Notes under the pieces: generated by a model | Told to the model about the DNA's origin: nothing | The model's database searches: none | The model's input: only the letters and a program-made list of their open reading frames with translations | Part shown: positions 47,151-58,746 of the stretch, piece by piece | Numbering within the stretch: the stretch's first letter is position 1 | How the letters are laid out: every line of letters starts with the position of its first letter | Source of the DNA: Ilex aquifolium | Lineage: Eukaryota > Streptophyta > Magnoliopsida > Aquifoliales > Aquifoliaceae | DNA length: 64,000 nucleotides | Assembly: GCA_951799425.1 (NCBI GenBank) | Contig: OX637395.1 | Span: forward strand, 13,618,451 to 13,682,450 | Reading direction: 5' to 3' | Made by a program: the position numbers and the translations under genes

Positions 47151-48223
47151 CCACTTTTTGCTCCCTATTTCAGCTACTATAGCAGGTGGAGGAACCACTA
47201 TTCTGTTCCCCCTATTAGTTGGCTTGTGTGCAACCAATTAAGCATAACAATTCTAGGGGAGAAGGACCATCGACCTTTGAACAACATCGTTCTTACAAGC
47301 CATAAACAAATACGCCTATGTTCGTATGGGCATATTGGAACCGAGTGAATACATAGGGGTGGAGCACAATCTACCCAAATCGACAAAGGTTATGTGCCAC
47401 TGATAGAGCATGGTATAACTTATCTTTGTCCATATGGAAGTGCTTTATGCACATTGAAATACTATTAGATGAAGCCTCAAAAAGCAAAAAATATGTTGTA
47501 GTTTACGTGTCACCTACACATGAGTTGGGGGTCGATTGAGTTTTTGGTTGATCAAAGTGGATACACCTAGCTTCTTGTTATACAACCGTTAATTGACTGA
47601 GGAAAACCCAATTTATAACTATAAAGGAAATAGATGGTTAGATACTTGGGTTCTCTTTCTACAACTTATTTGATATGACAAGCCCGGTCCTCGTCTCCTT
47701 ATCTCTCGTGTTATAGAGCGGGGTCTGTCTAAAATCTATTCTTTTGTGGTATGGAAGGCACAAAATTCATGACTGTATCACATTATTTCTGCTATTAAGG
47801 GCAAGAAAGCCTAAAAAACAACCACGTTCTTTTGGTTGTAGATGCTGCTAAAGTAATTGACTATATCGTGTATAGTAGTATCCTCTTGTTAGTGCTTGTT
47901 TGAGTTTTTGTAAATCAACCCAGCAAACAAGGGCAAGATGCTACTAGGGGATCCGAGAATAATTAGATCCTATGAAGGGAAACACTCATGCATAATGTTT
48001 TTTTAATTTTTTTTTTGGCTTTTTTTTTTTTTTAGGGGGGAGGGGGGTGATAGTATCTTGTTAATTATAATTCCTCAAACTTTGAAGCACAACTGGTAGA
48101 TATTATTCCACAAAGTTCTTGACCTAGCGAGACTTTTGTGATGGTGAGGGACTGTATGTAAATCACTTCAATCCTTTCCAAATTTTCTTAAGGATGTAAG
48201 CTAATACATATTTGAAAATTAAT
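47150..48223. other. Stretch without a recognisable gene
   Basis: No protein family is visible on either strand. The short frame at 47198-47386 (minus) has no support. T and G runs lie at 48000-48050. Confidence 0.5.
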
Positions 48224-48500
48224 CCGTGTCTAAAGGCACGATATAACATAAAATTTAGATGCCTAAAAAATTGTTCCCAATATTTTTCTATCCTTTTTTT
48301 AATTACATAATTTAAAATTAATTTTTACCCATTATTTAAAAAAAAAATCAATAAAATTTTCTCAAATACATAACCTTAAAAAAAATCATCGTGCATACTG
48401 TCTTATATGAATAATATTTGAAATAAAATTTGTATTAAGTGACAAATTAATCAAAAATTAAATGATTCAACTTGTGATAGAAATGAGCAAGAAAAACATA
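48224..48500. repeat. Helitron-like A/T-rich repeat, copy A
   Basis: It begins with a clear hairpin, CGTGTC-TAAA-GGCACG, then runs through AACATAAAATTTAG and TTGAAATAAAATTTGTATT. It matches the repeats at 58747 and 60018 for about 270 bases. Read on the minus strand the hairpin sits at the 3' end, as in Helitrons. Confidence 0.55.
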
Positions 48501-48533
48501 CGGGCAACCTGCCCTAAAAATTGTTATCGTAAC

Positions 48534-49108
48534 TGATGGTGTGTAAAAGGTGATTAAGGAGAGTGTGTATACTTTGGGATTTGATCTGATCTAGAAGGCT
48601 CTTAGAAATAATGTGGTCACTTTATCGGGGGGAAAAGAGTGGATTGCACAGAGGAGTTATAGTGGTTCACTAGCTCGGGAGCTCGGCTAATCCACTATTC
48701 GAGAGAGTCTTTTGCTCCTCAGAATTATATTAAAGATAAAGAAAAGATTACACAGTCTTCTTGGTCTTATTCTTTTTTTTTTCTTGCCTCAAAGTGAGGA
48801 CTTTGTACGGTATTTATAGCTTAGTTCCTAGTTCCATGGGGTCTGGGGCGAGATCTTCGCTTCTCTTTTGTAACGCTTTGCTTGATTTCAGGCGATGATT
48901 TAGGTGGTTGAGGTTCTTGCGCCTAAACTGACGTTTACTGTCGTTGAGGGGATGTTTAGTAGTTGTCAGCCGTCTTCCACTCATTTTCTTTGAGGTGTAG
49001 GTCGAGGGAGCCCAAAGTCTAGACCTCGGAGCTCAGGCTTCCTTGGCTGAGCTCCCTTCCATACATCAATACTCGAGCTAAGACTTGAAATTTTTTTAGG
49101 TATCATCA
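48534..49108 (-). mobile_element. Solo LTR with TGATG/CATCA ends
   Basis: It is 575 bp, from TGATGGTGTG to GGTATCATCA. Flanks GTAAC and GTAAA form a 5-bp TSD with one difference. A TATA-like CTATAAATACC on the minus strand (about 48815-48825) suggests minus orientation. The ends have the same form as the solo LTR at 35634, but the interior differs. Confidence 0.62.
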
Positions 49109-49109
49109 G

Positions 49110-49777
49110 TAAACTTCTTTACATACCGAAACTTATCTCCAATCCTTAATTTTGATTTATATAATTTACAATCATTGATTAAAAAAAGTAAAGAAATAAA
49201 AAAAAAGTTTACGCGTGGTAAAATTTTATTAGATTAATACCGTAACGGAATCCAATTATTAACATAACATCCGTTTGCGCGTCGCACATGCTAATGCAAT
49301 CAAGCGTAAACAACGTCTTCCACTTGCTGACGTCCTTTCAATTTCTTTTTAGACATATACAAACGGGTCAACCCGAAAACCAATCCCAGATAAAGCCAAA
49401 TCTTGCCGGGCACTGTTGAAGTCCACATTCAAGTGGTTGATACAAATGTGTACCCTCCTTCTCAAAACCCTAGGCTGGCAGTGAATTTTCAGTTTCAGTA
49501 CTTCCCTTTGTCCCCCACAAACCTACGAGCTTTTGAAGGGAGGTGTTGGTGGGAACAATTTTAAATATTGGCTTTGCTTCGGACACACAGGTCAGGCCCC
49601 CACCTTCTTCTATTTCTCCCCAAATTCTGATTTTCCTTCGAAAATTTCTCTCTCTCTCTCTCCCTATATATATATATATATATCTGTGTGTGTGTGTACT
49701 GTTTCATTTATAATGAATTGGTTTTGGTGCGATATGAGCATTTCATTTTATTAGTTAATTATGTTGACTGGTCTGTG
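49110..49777 (+). other. Leader- or promoter-like stretch
   Basis: This holds an ACGTG-poor, CT-rich stretch with AAAACCCTAGGC (about 49465) and a compound CT/TA/GT microsatellite (about 49648-49698), features often seen near plant transcription starts. No matching coding exon follows, because a repeat begins at 49778. The two short frames here (49533-49754, 49688-49945) are unsupported. Confidence 0.3.
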
Positions 49778-51473
49778 TTTGTTGTTTCACCTGGAGGGGA
49801 GCGGCCCGTATGCTGTTACAAAAGAATAGCACATTGTACTGTGCTGTGCTGTTATTTAACTATGGCACAACAAGAGTATTCCCCTTTTCCTCCGCTCAAA
49901 ACTAAAAACATATTGTTAAAACCAGGATCTAATTATGGTAGTTAATTTCACTTTTTGTCCGGCATAAATGTGATACATTTAAATATTCATATAATTTTGG
50001 ATATATCTAATATCCATTTGGATTGTTATTCGATCCAAATTACATGTAATTAGAGCATTTCTAACCTTGGCTTAAATGTAAACTCAAATTTAAATTGAGT
50101 CAAAAATGGCTCAAAAAATTTCTCCAACCTTGGCCTCAAACCTATACCAAATTGAGGCAAAACTTATTCTGGAACCAAATTGAAGCAGACTCAAACTCTA
50201 TACCAAATTTCTAGCGGTAATTTTTTAACCTATCCAAAGCTAAAAGACTTATTCAATGCCTCTCTCTAGTATGCTGTTTCCATCGCTGACCACCATCGAA
50301 TATTTCATAAATCATTTGAAGACCTGTTGGTAAGTTTTTTCCTTTTCATCTTCCATTTTTTTTATTTTTTAAAACCTTAATCTCACCCACATTTCATACT
50401 ATATAAACCCTAAGCATACCCATCAAATTTTTCTTTGATTTTTTCGAGTTAAACACTATCGGTAGTACAATTCCAGACTACCGATACTTCCTGAAATTCT
50501 AATCCTTCGCAAACCCACAAATTTAGAAATTTTGTCATTTTATTTCTTCAACCTTTCATTTTTGTTAAAAACGTATATTTTTGTGTTCTTCAGATCAGGT
50601 CCATGTCAAAATAATTATATATTTTTTCTTTCTTTTTTTATTTATCTGGATTTATAAAAAATGATGAGGGATTAGAACAATCTTAAAATTCTGGGATGGT
50701 TTCTTTATTCCCATGTAGTGTTATATACATATTCATTTTTTTTTAATTACTCATATGTGGAGATATGAAAGTTTCATTTATTTTATCAAATATCATGATT
50801 TGAATGACACAAAAAAATGAGTTTTAGGACAATAAAATAATTTTTTAAAAGATTTGAGTAGATATTTGGATTTATCCATTGGAGCACTCTATACCCAATC
50901 AAGTTTTTTATTCAAATTTGAGTCTAAATTTGAGTCATGGTTGGAGATGCTCTTACATATAACCATATGATGAAATAAAGTGATTATTTGATAAAATTGA
51001 GTCAAAATTAAGATGTAGCAAACACTCGGTTCTAAAGTTTTTCGGTTTTGGTCAAATTTTTGTTTTTAACGGATTCAAATATGAATTTTGAAAATATAAC
51101 AAAAAAAATTTACATGTGTTACATTTTTATTAGACCAAAAAGTGAAAAATATAGTATCATATTTTGTCATACTTTGGCTTTTTTGATAAAATATGAAAAT
51201 TTTAAATACGAACAATTAAAGTATTATACAAAAAAATATTTTTTTTGTTCTAGAATTAAAAAATTTCAAATAAATTGTTGATACCATTATTAAACCCAGT
51301 CTTTAATGATATGTTTTTACTGCGTAAAGTTTTTACTTGGAAAACTTTAGTTTTGAACGACAGATGGGGGAATACCCTTGTGCTATAGTTCACAAAACAT
51401 GTAATAACACAGTGTGCTGTTTTTTTGTAATAGTAAAGGAGCTGCTCCCCACTTGGAGAGGCAAGACAACAAA
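49778..51473. mobile_element. Inverted-repeat-bounded element, family uncertain
   Basis: About 170-200 bases at 49778-49945 recur inverted at 51275-51473 (for example GGAGGGGAGCGGCC against GGGGAGCAGCTCC, GAGTATTCCCCTTTTCC against GGGGGAATACCCTTG, and AAAACATATTGTTAAAACC against its partner). The arms enclose AT-rich DNA with a Harbinger-type MITE. Long terminal inverted repeats suit a Mutator-like or foldback element, but no 9-bp TSD is evident. Two oppositely oriented copies of one repeat are the alternative. Confidence 0.5.
50053..50952. mobile_element. Tourist/Harbinger-type MITE
   Basis: The left end is GAGCATTTCTAACC and the right end, reversed, GAGCATCTCCAACC. A 3-bp TSD TTA lies on both sides (50050-50052 and 50953-50955), as for PIF/Harbinger elements. 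The 900-bp interior is AT-rich and non-coding, with TIR-adjacent text about AAATTTGAGTC on both sides. Confidence 0.7.
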
Positions 51474-52023
51474 TAAGAAAAAAAAGCTTTGTCTTCAACT
51501 AACTTATGGATATTGAATTAAACATTGAAAGTGACTATAATGATAAAAAAATAACCAAAAAATAAAAAATGTTATTGGGTTTTTGATTGCAAATTGTGTA
51601 ACATTTTGTGCCTTAAATTGAACTCTTATTTCAAGTAGGACAAAACCATCATATAGACTAGGGATAACAATGGGTGCATTGGCCCATCCCAGTCCTCCCT
51701 TACTAGGGTTGACTCCTTGCAGTTCGTTTTTACACTAATAGTAGATAGGAACTAAACTGTCTCATGACGTTCTAAACACTAATTTCCTTGTTGTATGGAA
51801 TCTTGAAGTAGTTCACATATATCTCGTTGAATTTAGGTTGATGCCATAAATTTGTAACTTAAATTTTACTAATTGTTCTCAAAGTTGGGTCAGCCAACAC
51901 TGAATTGGATACATAAGTAAAACATTTGAAATATAGATTGTTGTCCTACATGTAACACGGAATATATATGCTTGGAATTATGTGGTTAAATGTATTTGGT
52001 TCATTTGCAATGTCGAAAGATAT
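51474..52023. other. AT-rich stretch without a gene
   Basis: Nothing recognisable on either strand. Confidence 0.5.
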
Positions 52024-52169
52024 TAACCAAGGTCTCGGGTTCGAGTCTTGGGAATGCAGCTGCGTTCGGTAGGGAGAGCTTTGCCGCCCTTGTGTTCCCA
52101 CCCGGCTCGAATCCGGATTAGTCGGAGCCCAATGTGGCTTTCGGACACCGGATGGTCTGACCAAAAAAA
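52024..52169 (+). mobile_element. 5'-truncated plant SINE
   Basis: It contains a B-box-like GGTTCGAGTC (about 52038) and the plant SINE body text CCCGGCTCGAATCCGGATTA, GTCGGAGCCCAATGTGG and GGACACCGGATGGTCTGACC, and ends in an A-rich tail. The 9-bp direct repeat GAAAGATAT flanks it (52015-52023 and 52170-52178), a target duplication from retroposition. The A-box part is missing, so this is a 5'-truncated copy. The antisense frames across it are not genes. Confidence 0.82.
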
Positions 52170-52179
52170 GAAAGATATA

Positions 52180-53041
52180 TCATGAAAGAATGTTTTCATT
52201 TGAACCAAATTTCCAATTGGCCCTCTGAGTATCTAAGTATAAGACAAAGAATTTAAAGGAGCCACAGGTCATACCAATCAAAAGGTGGGTACTTTAACAA
52301 ATATCAACCAACAAAAGAAAAATATCTTGGTAATTACATGTGCATTGTACTTCAAAATACCATAGAATAGTTTTGTTTTAATCTATATAACAACGTTCAT
52401 TCTGTTAAGATTGTCTACAACTTTGGACTCAAGGCTAAAAGCTCCTAAGTGTCCTCCACACCACATTTGAGAGTTCCACTGACCTGAGAGCTTACAATCT
52501 GATACTGTTCATATTTTGCATAAATCATAAGTCTCACGCAGCTCGGCGACTCATTACATCTTTGAGTTAATCCATCGTCATCTCAATCATCATCATCGAC
52601 TTGGCTGACACCATTCCATGATAATTCAATACAATATGAATCCCTCGTATTCGACTTCTTCTCCTATATAGCATTTTGTGCGTATCTCATGATATTGTTT
52701 GACGACTCGCAACTGATGCGTCTCATTATCCTCTGATTCAATGATTGATATCGTGACCTTGAACCATGGTGCTACTACTCTTAATTTTGAGGTCTTAAAG
52801 TTCTATTGTGAATTAGTGGTTAATAAAAAATTGTTCATTGGTTCATTGTGGCCCATTATGTTTTAATGAAAAACACGGCACTAAGCGACTCTCACATCCC
52901 TTCGATAATTGGCCTAGCCTTGGTGATTGATGGGGGAAGCTTGCTTTGGTAAAAGCATGAACTGCAACTGCTTCCTTGTAAATGGATGTTTATGTTATTT
53001 AGACCATGGTTTGCTAAGTACTTTCTTCTTCTTCTTCTTCT

Positions 53042-53086
<45 letters not shown>

Positions 53087-54600
53087 AATTCAATTGGTTA
53101 TTAGATGATGACATGAATTCTAATGTTTGATTGATGGTGACCCTATTTTGTTGCAAGGGTGAGACATTATATGGTTCACTAGGAGTGTGAATTGAAAAAC
53201 AATGATATTCAAATTAAAATTTTTGGGATAAATCACAATTGATGCTCATTATAGGGAACCCATCTAGCATTGCACCACATTTGAATTTTGAGTTATGCTT
53301 GTTATTATAGCTTCATAGGTGATATCCTTTAGTCTTGGAATGTTTTAGTTAAGCAGATTTGACTAGAATATGTTCAACATTAGGACTCAGTTCCACATTC
53401 AGGGATGTGTGGGAAGCATGGTGTACCTCCTCATTTTTTCCAGGCAGTTTATAGTTTTGATCAGGGTCCAAGTTATGATACCGGTCATCAACCATTAGTA
53501 GTCTTTTGTTATGGACAACTTTCAAAGACTAGCTACGACAATGGAACTAAAATGCAAAAGCATCTCAATCTTTAAACTGATCCATGGAAAGCTATGCTGT
53601 GTTACTGTTGTACTTAAATGAAGAACAATGGAGGAGTTAATCTTTCAACTGCACTCAACCATCTCTTCTCACTCCCATATCTCTCTCTCTCTGTCACCTT
53701 CTTCCTATTTCACTCATTTATAATCACATAGACGAGCAGTTGTGTGCAGGACCCACTAGTCTAGCATTATGGGAGTGCAAAAAGTTTACCTAAAATTTGG
53801 ATTTGGTGTAGCTTTGCTTCTTTATTGGCGGGATGGATTGCACCTCTTGTTATAATGTGAATTTAAATATTACATCTATGAATTTATGCAGCTTGCTTTA
53901 TGTATTAATTGCAGTTTCAACTCAAATTCTATTTTGTTAGACATATTTACTCTGAATACTTTAATAGTTTCACAATTTCTTTTGGGGGAGGGGGTGTTCT
54001 ATATAATTTGTGTGAGCTCCAGAACTAGTTTGAGTAAGAATGCATTCCAGTCTTATTTTCAAACTCATACTTTTGCATAAACTTGTAGTTATGCACTGCT
54101 ACCTTGTTACTGTAATTCTCAAAGGAATGGTTTGATAAGTATCTGTGTCATGTTTGTTTATTTACTCAACAATCAACATTAATAGATCTTGTAGTAGACA
54201 CGCAATTATTATTGTTGACCTTACAATCCTTGTCTTCTTGAAATTATTTTAGGGAAGATCCCAAAACTTGGATAAAAGTTTTAAACATGTGTGGAACATT
54301 TTTTGGTTCGTCTTAGTGTACCTCACCCTCTTGCTGGGAAAAAATTAAAAGTTTAAAAACTAGTTTTCTTGAATGTGAATCACATTGCTCGAGTCTTGTA
54401 ACATTTTTTTTTTCTGTATGATAGTTGCCTATTCTACCTTGTTTCTTTCCCTTTAAGAGATTGAATGAAAAGAGTAAAGGGGAGAGATATTCTGCCCAGG
54501 ATAAGATGCTGATTGCATGTCTCAAAGAATCACTTCAACAATGATTTTCAATGACAGGTGTCTTACGAGCTTATAGCATGATCACTTGATGCACGCATAC
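52180..54600. other. Region downstream of the Ca2+-ATPase gene, no gene found
   Basis: This is mixed-composition DNA with a CTT/CT/CA compound microsatellite at about 53023-53086 and a short CT run at about 53683. No coding family is recognised. The small frames at 52927-53130, 53886-54080 and 54313-54525 lack support. Confidence 0.5.
53023..53086. repeat. Compound CTT/CT/CA microsatellite
   Basis: (CTT)n, (CT)n and (CA)n run into one another. Confidence 0.95.
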
Positions 54601-54817
54601 CTTTGGAACTGTACATAGACTGAAACAAATAGGAAAATATATTTCATATTTCTTAAATAAACTTCCATTCAAGATCAGAACATGTATATCCTTCTGTATT
54701 AGAATTTACAAGCTTTGACTCAAAAAGATTTCAGATGAACTATAGAGAACAGATGAAATCGTACGTAGTATGCGTCAAGTCAAAACTAGTATCGAGAACT
54801 ACAGGCGATCCTCTGTT

Positions 54818-57800
54818 TTAGGATCCAAAAGCTCTATTTGTCGGCAGGTTGAGAAGTGTTTCGCTAGAAACAGGAATGCACTTGACAAGCCAACCAATTG
54901 GCCATGACAATGCAGCTATTCCAATGCATATAGCCCATTGCACCCAGTTCAGCCTTTCAGTGTTGGCAAACTTCTTCAGAAACTCCACCATAACCACTTG
55001 GAGAACTATTGTGATCCCAACAATCCCTAGAAACAGTCTGTTCTTCAGTATCCCCTTGAATATGTTCTTACTCTCCAGCTTCCTTGCATTAAACTCGTTA
55101 AAAACTTGGCACAGGACAAAACTATTGAAAATGAGGGTGACCTTGACCTTATTGTCCACACCAAAGATAGTGCTTCCCTGAAACTGTAGGATCAATAAGA
55201 CAGTTACCTGATACAAGGCCTGAGCAATGAGGTTCCTCCACATGACTTTGGTAATAAGCGGTTCGGTTCGACCCACAGGTTTCTTTGTCATGAGATCATT
55301 AGTGGGTTGCTCAGTGGCTAAGGCTAAGGCCCCTAGGGTATCCATGATGAGGTTCACCCAGAGCAGCTGGACTGCTGTTAGTGGGACTTCACCAGATGAT
55401 AGTGCAGCAACAAAGTTGATGACTAAGGCAGCAACATTGACAGTGAGTTGAAATTGGATGAACTTTTGTATATTGTTGTGCACACACCTACCCCACTTCA
55501 AAACTGTTACCACAGATGTGAAATTGTCGTCCAAGATAACAATATCTGAGCTCTCTTTTGCTACTTCTGTTCCCTGGATCCCCATAGAAAGCCCGATATC
55601 TGCTTCTTTGAGTGCAGGTGCATCATTGGTTCCATCTCCGGTTACCGCTACAACGTGGCCTTTCTGCTTCAAACATTGGACCATGAGAAGCTTGTCAAAT
55701 GGGGAGGATCTTGCCATTATGCGAATTCTTTCAATGTTTTGCATTCTTTCTTCTTGTGAGTAATTTCTGAATGTTACACCTTCGACTATTGCATTGTTCA
55801 AATCCTCATCAGGTTTGATAATCCCACATTCATTGGCTATAGATTTTGCAGTGAACACATTGTCTCCAGTGATCATTTTGATGTGAACTCCGGCGTCTCT
55901 ACAGGACTGAACTGCTGCCCTTACACCTGGTCGGCATGGATCCTTCAACCCCAACAACCCTAACAAGGTCAATCCGGTTTCTTCGAGCTTTTCAGTATAC
56001 TGTTGGTTTTCTATTGCAAACTTTTTGCAGGCAAGAGCGATACATCGCAAGCTTTTAGCAGCCATATCTTTAATTACTGTTTCAAACTGCACTCTTTCTT
56101 CGTCATCCATGGCTAGTTTCATACCATTTCTGACATAATAATTGGAACACATGGCTAGTATCATCTCAGCAGCACCCTTCCAATGTGTATGAACTGTGTT
56201 GTGACATATTTCCTTCACCAAAACCCCACTTCTTTTCTTCTCTGAATTGAAAGCTTCAACATGGAGAATCTCATGACCTTGCTTCAGTTCATCAAAATCC
56301 ACACCCAACTCAAGCACAGCCCAGGAGAGGATGGCTGACTCAGTTGGGCTACCAGAAATTTGTGGCATTGAAGCAGAGATTGGTCTATAGACTTCACCAG
56401 TTGTATTTAGACCAACACCTTCTTGTAGCAATTCAAGAACATTCGGGGCTATCTCTGAAGTTGTCTTATCCTTCATTTCCTCTTTTCCTAGGAAAAATTC
56501 AATGACATTCATTTGGTTTAATGTGAGTGTGCCTGTTTTGTCTGTGCAGATGGTAGTTACTGAACCCATTGTCTCACAGGCAGAGAGTTTACGGACCATG
56601 GCATGATCAGCCATCATTCTCTTCATTGAATAAGCGAGAGTGAGAGTAACAGCCAGTGGCAGGCCTTCTGGAATTGCCACCACGACTATTGTCACTGCTG
56701 CAGTAACGATACGCACAATCGAATCCATTATATCATTGGCTTTGGTCTTGCTGCGATTGAATTCCCGGTGCCCACTTTCATCTTCTGTGTTTCCGGTGAA
56801 GTATCGGATTAACAAAATCACTAGAACAAGCAAAGCCACCAACAAACCAACCTTCCCGATATAAGAAGTCAGCCTGTTAAGCCGAGCTTGTAAAGGTGTC
56901 TGCTCATCCAATTCTCGAGTTATCAAGCTCATCATTTGTCCCCATGCCGTGTTCATGCCTACTGAAGTGACAAGCATGCGGCCATAGCCATCCGTCACTT
57001 TCGTTCCAGAGAGCAGGAATGGATTCATGTTGCAGATCTCAACATGGTCACTTTCACCTGTCATACTAGATTCATCTACCTTCAAGGAGTGACCATCCAA
57101 GAACAACCCGTCCGTGGGAATCTGATCGCCGATCTTTAAATAAACAATGTCCCCAACAAGAAGTTCGAAGATTGAGATCGGTTGGCGCCGCCCATCTCTC
57201 ACTACTTCCACTTTTATGTTGCCGCTCTCTTTTGAAAGCTTCTCAAACTGTCTGTTCTGCTTGAAGTTGCTAATGGCAGAGACTGCAACGACTAGAACAA
57301 CAGCAACAATTATACTTCCACCATTATACCACCCTTCTTTTGGCCCATCCTGCTTAATTCCAAACCCTAGAGACAATACTGCACACACCAGAAGTATGAT
57401 TATGGTGGTATCTTTGAGACCTTCGATCACGAAACTGAGGAAACCTTTTGCAGGCGGCTTCTGGTACGTGTTCAACCCGAAAACATCGATTCTGTTCTGT
57501 TTGTCATCCATGTTGCCACTGATACCGGCTTTTTCGTGGGTTTCAAGAATTGCTGCAATTTCTTTCACCCCTCCATATTGAAGGAGGCCATCAAAGTTTT
57601 TGTCTCTCACCAGGTCAGAAAGTGGCTTTGGGTCGATATCCCGGAAGGTGAAGTGATCATCGTTGGGTTGAACATCAATGGCAACGTAAGATGGGCTGCG
57701 TAGAACCCTGGAAAGGGTTTGGGATTTCTTGGAGAGAGAAACAACAAAATATATGGCTCGGAACACCATCTGTAGTCGTTTGTGGGGTTTTCCTAGTGAG

Positions 57801-57856
57801 AAATCTTTGTGGATGAACATGGTTTTGTCACCGTTTCTAGGAGACTCTGGAGGCAT
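54818..57856 (-). CDS. Plasma-membrane-type Ca2+-ATPase (ACA12/13-like), intronless
   Basis: This is a P2B calcium pump that uses ATP to export Ca2+ from the cytosol and is autoinhibited until calmodulin binds its N-terminus. The intact frame gives 1012 residues from the first ATG. A basic/hydrophobic stretch near residue 20 (GKPHKRLQMVFRAIYFVVSL) is the likely calmodulin-binding autoinhibitory region. Motifs in order: actuator TGES (266-269), PEGLP in TM4 (396-400), phosphorylation DKTGT (439-443), nucleotide-binding KGAAEM (560-565), MITGDN (661-666), hinge TGDGTNDAP (739-747) and the TM6 region WVNLIMDT (833-840), with about ten membrane segments. Length and lack of introns fit the ACA12/13 subgroup, usually plasma-membrane. 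The frame stays open 35 codons above this ATG but without another ATG. A second ATG 12 codons in (57820) has the better context (ACCATGT). TATA at 57975-57981 fits this start. Confidence 0.96.
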   Translation of the reverse strand: MPPESPRNGDKTMFIHKDFSLGKPHKRLQMVFRAIYFVVSLSKKSQTLSRVLRSPSYVAIDVQPNDDHFTFRDIDPKPLSDLVRDKNFDGLLQYGGVKEIAAILETHEKAGISGNMDDKQNRIDVFGLNTYQKPPAKGFLSFVIEGLKDTTIIILLVCAVLSLGFGIKQDGPKEGWYNGGSIIVAVVLVVAVSAISNFKQNRQFEKLSKESGNIKVEVVRDGRRQPISIFELLVGDIVYLKIGDQIPTDGLFLDGHSLKVDESSMTGESDHVEICNMNPFLLSGTKVTDGYGRMLVTSVGMNTAWGQMMSLITRELDEQTPLQARLNRLTSYIGKVGLLVALLVLVILLIRYFTGNTEDESGHREFNRSKTKANDIMDSIVRIVTAAVTIVVVAIPEGLPLAVTLTLAYSMKRMMADHAMVRKLSACETMGSVTTICTDKTGTLTLNQMNVIEFFLGKEEMKDKTTSEIAPNVLELLQEGVGLNTTGEVYRPISASMPQISGSPTESAILSWAVLELGVDFDELKQGHEILHVEAFNSEKKRSGVLVKEICHNTVHTHWKGAAEMILAMCSNYYVRNGMKLAMDDEERVQFETVIKDMAAKSLRCIALACKKFAIENQQYTEKLEETGLTLLGLLGLKDPCRPGVRAAVQSCRDAGVHIKMITGDNVFTAKSIANECGIIKPDEDLNNAIVEGVTFRNYSQEERMQNIERIRIMARSSPFDKLLMVQCLKQKGHVVAVTGDGTNDAPALKEADIGLSMGIQGTEVAKESSDIVILDDNFTSVVTVLKWGRCVHNNIQKFIQFQLTVNVAALVINFVAALSSGEVPLTAVQLLWVNLIMDTLGALALATEQPTNDLMTKKPVGRTEPLITKVMWRNLIAQALYQVTVLLILQFQGSTIFGVDNKVKVTLIFNSFVLCQVFNEFNARKLESKNIFKGILKNRLFLGIVGITIVLQVVMVEFLKKFANTERLNWVQWAICIGIAALSWPIGWLVKCIPVSSETLLNLPTNRAFGS

Positions 57857-57974
57857 TAAAAAATTGAAGAACAAGAAGGAAAGGATGTGCAGAGAGTCGT
57901 GTGTTACTGTGTCATACGAATGAGCCAACAAGAAGGGATTGATTCGTGACAGAAAGAGCAAGATGGTTTGTTTC

Positions 57975-57981
57975 TTTTATA
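57975..57981 (-). promoter_or_regulatory. TATA box of the Ca2+-ATPase gene
   Basis: The minus strand reads CCTATAAAAGAAA. Transcription would start about 30 bases on, near 57947, giving a 5' UTR of about 90 bases before the ATG at 57856. This position rules out use of the open frame above 57950. Confidence 0.6.
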
Positions 57982-58009
57982 GGAAATATTGAATGCGTGC
58001 AGTTTCCTC

Positions 58010-58746
58010 GTAATTTCACTGTAACTTCGTCACTTTTTCCTCAACGATAGTCTTGGTGGAAATATCATTAAACTAGTTATTTGTGTTTACCATTAACCTA
58101 ACTTATGTATCATTTGTTTTCATTGATTGTAATATATTTGGGTTCCTCTCTATCCTATTAATTGCCAAAATTGATACTCATACGAGATTCTCTATGTTGA
58201 AATTGTGCATGCCGTGTTAGTTGATTATACATTTCCGTTCTTTCAAATATATATACAAGCGATGATAACGTGTAATGCACAAATTTGTATTTGCTCACCA
58301 TCCACTATCTTTGTCACTATCTTCTCCTATCTCCCACTCCACCATTTAAGGCGTAGGGCAATACTTTGCATCCCAAATGAGTAGAACTTTTGGATGAGTG
58401 GGTCTTCTTGAAAAAAGTTAAAGAGATTCACTAATTGAAGGGCTTAATATTGATTTAGGATACAATTTGGAACCCCAAATTTAGGAGTAAAAAAGTTAAA
58501 ACACATAATTATAAAAACTTGGGATGATAGAAATTAAGTTTTTAAAAATATTTAAATGAGGAGTTATTAGTTAGTGGAGGAATGGTTATTGCACATGATG
58601 AAATGTAATTAGATTGAATGCATTAAAATAACTTATAATTCTAAGAATTGAGATACTAGGGAGGAAAGGTCTCCCAATGTATCTCCCACTAATTTGTTTG
58701 CTATAGAATGTAATATAGAGAAATATATTGATATGGATGCTCATAA
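58010..58746. other. Upstream region of the Ca2+-ATPase gene
   Basis: AT-rich, non-coding. It holds the gene's likely promoter, but I recognise no firm element besides the TATA box. Confidence 0.5.

Noticed and set aside
54849-57923. Several plus-strand frames of 60-144 residues opposite the Ca2+-ATPase
   Set aside because: They are antisense shadows of a long conserved coding region.
57857-57961. 35-codon upstream extension of the Ca2+-ATPase frame
   Set aside because: It begins with TTG, has no ATG, overlaps the expected transcription start set by the TATA box, and does not resemble the family N-terminus.
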